The position numbers were made by a program, and so were the translations under genes. The notes beneath the pieces were generated by a model. It did no database searches and was not told the origin of the DNA. It was given only the letters and a program-made list of their open reading frames with translations. Of a stretch of 64,000 bases of DNA, positions 25,001 through 37,000 are shown one piece after another; position 1 is the first letter of the stretch, and the number at the start of each line of letters is the position of its first letter. This stretch comes from Larus michahellis (Eukaryota > Chordata > Aves > Charadriiformes > Laridae). The stretch is from assembly GCF_964199755.1 (NCBI RefSeq), contig NC_133906.1:10664001-10728000 (forward strand). Direction: 5' to 3'.

Positions 25001-28000
25001 ATGACTACACGCTGTCCCTCTGCTTCTTCAAAATAGATGGCACCAAGTGTCTCCCATGCTGCATGTGCCACTCGCACCATCTCCCAGGGATTTTTGAGCT
25101 GGAAACAGGCTGACAAAGGGATGCCAAATGTATGGAAAGCCTGAAGTCATCAAAACAGACCCACAGGGGGTTTCCCCTGGTCCCAAATCCAGAGGGCACT
25201 GGGTGTTACTGGTGGCACCGCTCACCCAGCGCCTTCTTGAAATACCAAATCCGAGCGGTCGCTTGAGGAGATGCAGGAAAGCTCTTTCCTAAGCAACTCA
25301 TCCGTTGCAGCGATCTGCTGCTGGCAGGAGGAGGGGAGAGGCTCGGCTTCCCCAAAACCTCCCTGCATCCCACGGAAAGGCACATTCCCTCCGAGGAGGC
25401 ACGCTCCTGTCCGTCTAGTCCCTCGCCTGCCAGTACATCGAGGAATTGGCTTCAATGGAGCGAACTGCGCTCAAGATAGCTAAAAATAACACTGAAAATC
25501 ATCTAAACGGCGGTGGCCAATGTCCACCCTGGCACAGCTCCGTTGGCTCAGGTCCACCTTCCAGCACCGATTTGCTGTGTGTGCCACAGCAAGGTGTGCA
25601 TGTGCTTTGGTACGTGTCTGACCTTCTCCTGATGGACAGGCAGAGCAGAGCACCCACCAAAGACAAACTCATCACCCTTTGCTGGAGAAACCAGCCCGCT
25701 GCTTGCAAGAGCTGTTTGTGGCAGATATTAGGAGGGAAAGAGGCTGGGAAGTGGCACAGCCTGTCCACAGCATCACCCTGGGATGTACAACATGCCCCAA
25801 ACGCCTGCCTCGACCTAGCCCTCCTTACCCCCTCCAATTTCACACTTTTGTGCATGCTGATATGCTTAAAAACACTGGTTCCTAATGAGAAAGTCCCTTC
25901 ATTAGCACCACAGTGGGGTTTTTCCATGGGACTAGCCAACCTTCTGCCCATCAACAGCCCCAGGGCGGAGCAGGTGCCTGCCTGACCACAGCAAATTCAG
26001 GGATGCTTTCCAGCCCAGCTTCCTACGCCCGCAGAGCTCGGTGAGACAGCAGCATGTCCTCCTGTGCCCCCTTAGGTTTCTCCAGGCCCCCCTGGTCAAG
26101 TAGGATCAATAGCAGAAACGTTTCATGCCATTGCTGAACCACCAGGAGCCCCCACCTGCACACCAGCAGTGCCATACGGTCGTGTATTAATGGGGTAAAA
26201 AAGCTCTCTGATTGCAATGCTTCCTTTGCTTGGAGAACACAAGATCCTGCAAAACAGCGCCTTATAAGCTTGAGGCGGTGCCTAATAAGGAGGAGCTGCT
26301 GGGGGGGCAATACCAGCAGACCCTCCCCAGAGCAGATCCAGCCAAGCCACGAACCTTTCCAAGCCAGATGCAGCACTGGGAGCCTCCGCCGGGCATGGGA
26401 ACGGACCTACATGTCCACATTGGGCAAAGCCCCGGTGCAGCACATGCACACGGGGTTGCACAGGGCCACCAGAAGGATGGAGCTCAGCTGGCACGTCTGC
26501 CTCGATCATCCGCCAGCACTATAGCCCAGGCAGTGCTGTGTCTGCACCCCAAACACCCCCACTGCCACCAACCATGCCTTGCCCGAACATCTCTTCAGGG
26601 AAAACGGTCACTTCCCTGGAGAAAAAGCGTTTCAGGTCCCAAAACCCACAACCCTCCAAGGCAGCGCAGTGGTGAGCTATAAGGCAGCATCACTCCCTTC
26701 AGCTACTCTTTCATCGCCACAGAGAGAGACAAGTCACAGCTAGTGCTCCCAGCACCGCTCTTAGCCCCGGGGAAACAACTTACAAAAAAGACAGGGAGAG
26801 CTTTGGAGGAGCATTGAGTTGACTCTGTAGGGCAGAGGCCCGAGGTGATGAGTCTGCGGTAACGAATGACGGCTGGAGATGCGTAACAGCAACCACTCCA
26901 AAGTGATGCCCTGGCTCCGCACAGGTATTCAGGCTCAGAAAGGGAAAATACAGGAATATAAGCACAGAAAAGTCCTCAGCACTGATTTACCTAACGTTCC
27001 AGCCCTACACCTTTAGTCCATTGGAGAGGAGGAAATAAGGAGCGCTCGATGCAGGGCTGTGGTCAAGATACGGGAGGCAGGGAGCAAAGCAGGGAGGGGG
27101 AAAACAGGGCCAGGCTCCAGAGGCACGCAAGGAAAGCTTCTCCCTCCCTCTGGGACTGCCTCGTGAGGTTCTACCATTAATCTCATCTCAAAGGAAAACC
27201 TGAGCGACCAGCTAAGGGCTGCCTGACGTGGTTCGGTGATCGATTCTAGTGGCGTGCCCATAGATTTCAGTATTTACAGGAGCGCAGTTATTTTGCACGG
27301 GTGCATAAACATTTACTAAATAGGAATGCATGCAAAAAGATGGTTTGAAAATAGTTTGTTTTAAAATGAGAAGCGGTTTTGACCTCTCTGGAAGGAATGT
27401 ACCTCTGCTCTCTGCTTAGAGATGGTCAGCTGAATGCTTGAGGAGGGTGGGAGAAATAGTAAACATGCTGAGAGAGCTGCGAAGCACATTTTTATTTTTG
27501 TTTTGCTTCTAAAATTAGCTTTTAATATTTCTAAGAGCAAGAGGCATTTCAAAAGAAACACGAACCCCCAAAACTCGAGTTTGGAAAGGGGCTAATTTTT
27601 AATCAAAATAAATTTTAAAGGAGAAAAATGTCAATGCTTCTATTAAGTGATAAGCTCTGGCTGTTCCACGTGGGGCTGGCATTCCAGGGAGAAAGGGCTT
27701 CGCAAAGCATTTTACTAGGTCTCCCAGACCAGGAATTCCAAGCCATGGGGGACCCCAACCCTGGGCCCTCCACCCTGGCACCTCTGTGACGTAGATGGGA
27801 AATAACCTGCACTGCTATTAGGAAGTGCTGAAAACCGCCACATTTCTTATTTGAGGGAGGAAAGGACTGTTTTAAGCAATTCATTAATTATGAACATTAA
27901 ACAAATCAAGCTCTGAAGTTCAGTTCGTAACGACTCAAAGTTCCGCTATTGTTCTACTCAGTAAAATCAGACTTTCCAGACAGCATCTGTCAATCTGATT

Positions 28001-31000
28001 ATTATGTAGTTAAATGAGGGAGAAAAAAAACTGTTCTCTCTCACCTGCAAAAAGCTATCTGTGCCTTGTAATTATTTGCCTTGATAAATTTAATTTACTT
28101 GAGTTTTCCCTTCCAGATTTGGCTGGTCAAGTTAAACTACAAAGATTATTCACGGAAAAGCAACCACAGTTGGTTACTAGGATACAAAAAATCACTTAGT
28201 ACGTTTCTCCAATGAATAATCTCAGCAGAACACGTACAAATTCAATAAATTATGAATTTCTTTTTCTCGCTTACATAAACATTGGGGTTGCAGAGGCATT
28301 TCTTGGAACCCTTTAAAATAAATTAGTATCTTAATTACTATGCAATAGCTAAACAAACAAGAGGGGACAGCCGAGCCTTGCAGGTGAGCTGCATCCTTTG
28401 CCTAGACATGAAAGTTATTTTGGAACAAGGCAGGGTGCAAATGGACAGCAGATTCATTATTGCCAGTCTCTATGTGCAGACACTGGTGTTTGGCATGCTT
28501 ACGTGCCTTTTCAAAGCAGGTAACGTAAGCAGTAAACTAAGTGAATTTGGAAGAAGGCATTCTTATTTCAGAAAAAAAGATTATCTCTTCCTGCACAGTC
28601 CCACTTATGCAAAAGGTCTTCTGTAAAAGCACTTGTTGCCAGATCTCTGAACCTACAAGGTGAAGCGAGACGTAAGTTTTCCTGCGTCAGGGGGTGGCTG
28701 CCGCGCTGGTCCATGCGAGGCCAGCATCCACAGCACAACTGCCGCTGCTGATGGGCAAAACAAACTGCAGTCGGTGCCCTGAGCCACTCGGACATTTTTG
28801 GAAACAACACCCAGACTCGGAAAATTGATTTTTGGATACCTAACAGCATTTGGTCTTTTTTTTTTTTGCGTGTGTGTGTGTGGTTGTATCGTTCTCTGTC
28901 TTCTCCTAGCCCTCATAATATCCCCTAATAACAGCAATCCCCAGGCATGACTCAGTACAGACTGCTGTTCAAGGCTGTGGTATTTAAAGACACGTTATAG
29001 GGTCTGTTGGCTAAGAACAGTTTTTATAAACTTTAACCGAGACGGATTTTCCTTGAAATTCTGACTTGCGAAGCATCTGTCCTTCTCACCCTCTCCCTTT
29101 GATCACATCAGCGGCACAAGCAGTGCTGTTCTGCTGCGGGCAAATCACACGGTAATTGCTATTTAAGACTCACAAATCAGATGCCAGCGTGAAGATCTGC
29201 CTCGTACTCTTCAAAGGACATCTCCTTTCCAGGAGAGATCAACCAAAATGCCTGGCATACTGAAATATCTGCAAGCCTTCTTCCACGCAAGTGCAGGGAA
29301 GCTCCGCTGGCATCGAGCTTTCCCTCCCTGCACACATGGTCTCAATGCTGAACTTCTATTTTTCAGCCCTCTCCGCCCACAAGGCTCTCATGCAGACCCC
29401 GTGCCGTGTCCCCATGTCACCGCAGGCTCGTCCCCAGCCTGTCCTGCACAGGGCCACGTTCACCAGCCAGCCCCGGAGTCCCAAGGGGCACCCTGCTCCA
29501 GAGCAAACCCACACCGATCGGCAGATAAAAGTCGAGCCACTTAAACACTCTTTTCCATTGTGTAGTTTGTCCCCATGAACCATCGTACGAAAGTTATCTC
29601 TGTTTTATAAGCCAGCACAATGGCCACCACACAATACACCAGCCAATGCTCTTTATCACTAAAAGTGAAGCAACAGCCCGTTAGTAAATGATTTCAGTTT
29701 TCATACTTAGAAACCCTTTCACTTTGCAGGACAAAGTAATCAAGAGGTTTTGATGGTGGCCTGAGGAAAGGACCACCAAAGAACAGTCCCTTAAAGAGGT
29801 GCTTCTTGGGGGCACACCTCTTGGACAAAAGCCTGCAGGAATTATCTAGCCCACCTTTACCCTCTGATGGGACCAGCTCTACTAATGCCATTCCTAGTTG
29901 ATAAATAACAAACTTGTTCTTCGAGACCTCCAGTGACACAGATATTCCAATTTACTGTACTCCACCAAGGCTTTCCCTCAGTGTTAACCTGCCCGGCTGC
30001 TTTCTGGAGAGCACGTGCCCAGAGGGCCTGGTCCTGTCTCCTCCCCAAAAGCCTGTAATGCACTGCAGTCTCTTAGCAGCAATTTTGTCCACCACCAGGA
30101 CACTAGACAAGAGAGATCTCGAGCGCCAAGTGTTTTCTGTTACCAAAAAAAACCTCTATCCGACCGTGTCGAGTTCAAGACCCCAAGAAATAGCAATTTC
30201 CCCTCATTAGGATTTATGCTTTCGACCTTAGCATCGCACCGAGGAGATAACTTTTGAACTCCCCTCCGTAAATTACAGAATATGTTAAGCTGAGAAGCTG
30301 GTGCCCCGATGAGACCAAAACAGATAACGGGCTGAGAAAAGCTGTTGCCACAGTGCTAGTTATCGCTGAGGAAAGAGAGATAAACCTGAATGAAATTATT
30401 CCGTTTCTGCTGCCAAATGGGATATTCTATCTTTTATCTTTGGCTTGTCAAGGCAGGGCTTGGCAGATTTAACATTCGAGTTATGGAGGAGGGCAAAAAT
30501 CAAACAACTTTTTTTTCCCTGACATTTGGAAACCTGATGGAAAACTTTCACTCGGGGAAAGGCTCTCCTGACTGACTGTCTTCCCTGTGTCGCTACCCGG
30601 GCAATGAAAAATAAGAGTTTTGCTTTTATGTGGGCTATTTATTTCTCCCACACAGCCATAAGACATTATGCCATCAGGAGTACAATCACAAGAAACCTGG
30701 AGTCACAGAGAAACGGATGGCTAAAATAGACGAATTCCTAAAGCACAAAAGTCTCATTATTATGTAAATACCCACAGTGAAACAAGAAAACTGCGAAAAT
30801 GAAACCTGTAACATGCAACTACCTACCCAACAACTCTACAAACACAACTCCATCCCTTTTTCTCCCTTCAAAGCATCAGTAGCTCTTGAAAAAAATCCTA
30901 AATGTGATTTCCCTGCTGCACTGAAAAGCTTTGAAATGCAGTTAAAATGTTTTTTCTTTAAAGAATCTTCCTGCGTAATTCCAGCAGCAAGCGAGAAGTC

Positions 31001-34000
31001 ATTTCTTATCCTCTGATTTGGTTTCTTTACACCAGTCCTTTTGGTGTAGAAAGGAAAAAAGAGCATAGTTTTGCTAGAGCAGGGAAAGGGATGGGATCTG
31101 ATCCTCTTAACAGGAGACCTCCGAGCTGCTCCACCGCCAGAGGTCTGAAAGCACCGAGAGAGAGAAATAAACTCCTGGGTGGAAAGCAAGCCCTGCTTAC
31201 ACAAAGCAGAGGGAGGTATCTCCCTGGACACAGAGGGAAAAACAAATTAACAAGCAAGAAATCACCTTCCTCTCCCTCACTCCTCCCCGAAGCCCCGCTT
31301 CAACTGTTCAGACACCAGGAATTTAATGTTCCAGCACTCAGTAATTGAGACAACAGGGCATCCAGGTCTGAAGGGAAAAGCTGGCACAGGTACGCTGAGA
31401 TACGGCTTTCAACCAGACGTCTCGGTGCCAGTGATTCATGCTTTTTAACATATAGAGGGAAAAAAAAATACACCCATCATCGAGATACGGAACAACCCAG
31501 AGTAAACAGCATCTCCTTCCCACCAAGGATGTCCTCCCCTGGGCACACATCTTACCTAAGGGCCTGTCGGGAAGGGACTGCCCCAGCTACTGCCCCTGGG
31601 CAGTCCTGCTGTATCTACAGCATGCAAAGAGGTGGGATGGGGAGGTTTCCAGAGAAGTGGTAGGACCTCACAACCTAAGGGCACTGGGGCCATCAAACAG
31701 ACCATTGGCACAGGGTCTGTCCTCTCCAGGACACAGCAGATTAGTGACGCCACGGGCAAGGGTGGAGAAGCTGCCTAAAAGAGAAGACAGAACAAAGTAT
31801 GGAAATGCTCCCATAGCAAAACTTCCTCCAGCTGCCGCAGACAGAAAAGCCTCCCCGAGATGTGACATGGTGCCAGGTCCCTTCCGACAGCCCTTCGGGC
31901 TCCCACCTCTTTCGGCGCTTGTGGTTGAGCGAGCACACATCTGCCCTCTGGGTAGAGGCTGGGGAACGGTTCGCTGGCCAAACTATATTTTGATGCCAGG
32001 AAGCCCCAAATGAGCGTGTGGCCGAGGAGCTCATTAGGAGCAGGGACGGTGCACGCCGTGAGTCAGCCGTGCGGTTTGGCTGCCGTGGCAAGAAGCAGAA
32101 GCGGGATGCCAAACTGCTCCAGGCACACGAAAGAAGACAAACAAAGGGATAAGACCGAGGGAAATACAAAGAGAAGAGATGGGGGAGATTGCACACACCT
32201 TCCCCGTAAGGAAGCTCAGATGGGATCTGACACGTGTTTCAGGGGATCACACCTGGCCTCATCCCATCTTGCAGCCCATGAAACCCTGCTCCGGGGTTCT
32301 CGCTAGCTCTACCCCCTGCCAGGTTCAGCAGATTTGCTTCCCTGCTTCTCTCCCGAACCCACCGCATCCATCACAGTGACATGCACACTCCACCTTAGGA
32401 ATGCCTGCTCTTATTTTAGCTACCCACCCGCACAGATGGGCTCTGTAAATGGTGGGATGCTGATGAGAAAGAAAACGTTTCTTTCCAAGGCAAACTGTGC
32501 AGCAGGACACTGACTGTCCCGAAGTGCAATTCCAAAATTCAGTGATCTTGAGCTCTAAATCCACTGGAGCTAACAAGGGTGAACATGCTTATTTGCATTC
32601 CTAACTGAAAAGCCACTGAACGTGATACGCAAGGAGGATCCCTACTAGAATGGGAAGAGAAGCACGGCATAAGCTTCAAGGTGACTCATCCTTTTCACGT
32701 CAAGAAAACACTAATGCCCGCAAATTCAAACTTGACTGCCTACAGTTAAACACCTTAAACATACTTAAGCACCTCCATAGGCTGTCAAATTATAACGTGC
32801 CGGGAAGCAGCAATTTCCTTTGCCTGCGGTGAGGGCTCTCTGAGAGTTTTGCCTGCACACACAGACTCAGGGGTTGATTTTAAGCACCTACAGTAGGGTC
32901 AGGTGGTGACACACCGCTCCTTCCGACCTGCGGCAATTATCTGAAGCAATAAGAGGGAAAAAGAGCTGTTTGCCAGATATCCTACCTCTTAGTAAAGCAA
33001 TTCCCCTCTAGAGCGTAAACAATAAAATAGAAGGGAGGGCACTTGCCCGGCACTATCCAGCCTGAGAGCGGAGAGCAACGAAAAGCTCTGGCTTTAATGA
33101 CATACTTGGCAGCGCGCTGTGTGCGTCTGACAGCACAGCGGCCACGGGGCACGACACACAGCTCCACTTAGCGCCGTCGTGATAGGCGATGCCTGCCTGC
33201 ATTCAAGTACAGTTGTTTCTCCGGGACTCGACAGCCGAGATGCCAATGGTAGCGCTGAATTAACCACGCCAGTTGGCTGCAGCACGTTTTTGGGTATGTG
33301 CTGTGCGATGCCGGTTAAAGATAGTCCCCAGCATACGATCAACCTGTTCCAGCTCTAAATCACAGGGAAGGCTGGGCACTTTCACGGGTTTCCTTTTGAA
33401 GAGTGGAAAAGCAAAAAGCTACAAAAGAAGTAGCGAATGCATCTATTTTGTTTTGCACTTCTGCGACCTTCCTCCTGGAGATGCTTTGTGCCTGCATGTT
33501 AATTAATTAACTCTGGTATACCCATGTGAGCCAGTGTTTCCTACCTCCCTTACATACAAAGCAAGACTAGGATAAAGCCACTTAGTCAAAGGTCACACAG
33601 GGAGTCAGCAGCAAAATCAATGCCAGACTCTAGAAAGCTCAAGTCCCGGACTAAAAGAGGCAGAAAAACAGGCAAAATGGGGCTGTTATTGAGGCGGGAT
33701 TAGCACCTGTAATCAGCGTTGATCAGACTTGAACCAAACCCAAACCAAAAACTGGTCTGAACAGGTACCTTTTTCACTCAAACCAGAACAACCTGAAGTG
33801 TTATTTTGTAGTTTTGTTGAAGTCAGACTGGAACCAAACCAACCAATTTACTGAATTAATTCCCTATTCAAAATACTGAGAACCCCTCCCACCGTGCACC
33901 ACTAGCAACTGAAGGGGGAGGAGGGACCAGAGAACAAATCTAAATGAAAATGCTCCCGAAAGCTGAGATTTTAGCCCCTGGAAAAGGCAGAGATATCTTT

Positions 34001-37000
34001 TCCCACTACATGGTCTTTGCTATTCATTTCTTACAAAAAGAATTGTGTATATAATGGTAAGAGGCATCAGTATTTTACAAAGGATACACAGAAACATCAT
34101 CTTTTACCCATAAGCTATGAACCCCTGCTGCCTTACTGTAACCGACCATCACCGCTTTGCAAAAGGCTGGCAGATGGGAGCCTCAGCCCAGCCAAGGTCT
34201 AAAGTTGGGATTTCTGACTTGCTGAGAAAGGGTTAATTATTAAAAGCATTTTTCTTAAGAATACAAAATAATTTCTTGAAAATAAGAAATTGAAGTCACT
34301 TCTGCCAGAACAAGCCCCATTCTCCCTTGTGTTTACCAGACGCAAATGCCACTCATACTTGGTATTCCTCGCAGTTGTGAGGAAGGCTGTGGGAGAAGCA
34401 CTGCAACCAGATCCCAGCAGGATTCTTAAAAGGGAATTTGGCTCCTTTGTTAAATACCAATGACCCTATTTGGGCCAGGATCAACAACTGGATCCCAACT
34501 GGAAAGTCCTTTAGTTGTGCTTTGGCCAGTGAGTGCCTCCTGCCCGCCCTGTCTGCCCACGGCAGCAGTTGTCCATGCTCATCCCACCACGGCGAGCTGC
34601 CGTCCACCACAAGGGCACTTGCTGCCTGCCCAACCCTCCTAGATGTTATTCCTTGCTTTTTTTTCCTGCACCTTGCAGCTCCATGTAAGGGCTTTGCCAG
34701 GTCAGGGGAATTTTCACCTGTCCCAGCCTGCCAGCCCTCACGTACCCCTGGGCTCCCCGCATCCTTCAGGGGAGGCTTCATGCCCCCGTCTGGCTACTAA
34801 CCATTTTCTGAGCCCTGTTCAAAGTGTCTGCCAAAGAAAGCTAACTAGCACGGAGGAATTAGCACCACCCATGACGTTTGGGGTGCGCTGCTTGCTGCCT
34901 CGCTCACCAGTGAGTTAACTCAAGAGAGCAACTCCTCCGTGGAGCACGGCAGGCAAGAGCAGCCACAAAGCCCCATGTCGGTATGCGACCCATCCACCAC
35001 CACCAGCATCCACACGGCCTCCCAGCCCACGCTGCAGGTCAGGACAAGTTCCACCCATTGGCTGCAATGCTGCACACCTAGTTTATCACCTGTAGGAGAC
35101 AGAAAAACGGCATGCCTCAATAATAAAGAATTCGCTCTTGCCTAACCACCTGCCCGCAAACTGTCTCCGACAACGGGCAGTGGTAAGGCAAGAAAATACT
35201 GACGTCCAAGCGTAAATTCCCACACTGTGGTGGGAGATTCTCCTGCTGGAGATACAGGAAGGGTCGGCAACGGGCTGTCACCAAGCGTTGGGGACCGTCA
35301 CCGCAGAGGAGCCCGACGGCGAGGAGCTCCTGCTCACCCTCCGGGGCCAGGCCAGCCCCAGGAGGCAACCACCGTCCTGCCGGAGGAATGTGTCATGTAT
35401 CATTTAGCTGTCATCTAGATAAGAGCGATTTCCACCACCACCTCAGGACCGTTGTTAAGCGTATCTGACACATCTCAGCTCTTTTCCATTCAAATGCCTC
35501 CTCAACCGGTTCAAATATAGAAGCTGCCTTTCATTAGCCCGAGCCTATTACTCATTTCAATACCACTCTGGTTAGAAACCTCGCTGTTAATTTGACAAAG
35601 CCTCCATCCATTGTGTGCTAACCATCAGACACTTGGCAAACACGAGTTTCCCAAGCTCCTGACACAAATTTCTCCGGCACCCGATAGCGTGTGCTCTTGT
35701 ATCATTGCATGGAAACGTGGAGAGAAAGGGTGAGGCTGTGCACGGATTTAAAGATGCAACAAGCACGGAAAACATATTCGAACAAATTTAGGCATAAAAA
35801 TGAGTTGAACTGCTTTCATTAGGATATAAAATTAAGTTCTGCTATTTGAGAAGAGTATTTCCATTTCTATATAAAACCTGAATTGTTGACTGTTCGGCTT
35901 TTCCAGGAGACAAACGATGACGGTCCCTCCACATTTCCTCTGCATTTGATCAGAATGGAAAGACATTTTCCACCTTCAGCTATTAATGGTGAATGAAACG
36001 ACGAAAGGGAAACAACATCTGTAGGCTTCTACAGTTAATCGATTTAACACAACAGGTAGGCAAATTTTAGTTTGGGGGTGTTCTGGTTCTGGGGTTTAGG
36101 TTTTTTTACTAAATAAATCACTTCAGCCCATGGGACAGGGGAGAGCGATTCCTCTGTTAGTTAAAACCAGAGTGGAAGTGCATTGCTTAGTCTGCCGGGG
36201 TGAAGAAAGAGGTGCATTTTGAACAAAGAAGAGGAAAGACTTAATTCTGATTGATTATCTTTGAGTAATTCTAAGCAGTCACAGCATTTATAAATAGGAT
36301 TTCATCCAACAATGCAGTCTTCCAGAAAAACTTTATAATTTTCAAAAGGACTGTTCCAAGAACAGTGCTAAACCTGCTTCCCTCCGTAATGCCATTTGGA
36401 TAATGAAAGACAAACAACGCATCCGCGCACATCAATATGAAAAATTGCTGAATTGTGTCCAACTTGACAAAATACGTTTATAAACTTCCAGATTGCAAAC
36501 ATCCAAAATCTCTTCTGCAGCCACAGGTTAACAGCTTCTTTTGACTGTCATTACTCTGTAAAAACTAAACACAACTGAATTTGGGGAAAAGACACATTTT
36601 CAGCATCTTCCAGCATATTAGCAAACGATGTTCAAGCATCCTGCGTGTTTTTGCCTTGCGCAATTTGACAAATGTTTGCAAATGGACTATCCCCAGCAAA
36701 GCAGTCCTTACAGACGGTCTCCACCTGGCAGGATGGATTTTCTAGGCTGGATTTTCTGGACAGAAATTTTCTAGGCCACCAGAACAATGTCAGAGTCGGG
36801 AGGTCTACATAAATCAAGTCTTCGGTTCTTTCCATCAAACTTTTTCCTCTTTCTTAGCGACTTCTTTTGAAAGCACCGCTAGGAACTCTTTAATCACAGA
36901 ACTGCGGTACAACTGATGTCATCCCTTTTTTTAAATTCACGTGTGTGAGGCTGTGCGTATGAAGGCTGCTCAGGAGAGACTGTTCTAGCAAGAGGCAGAA

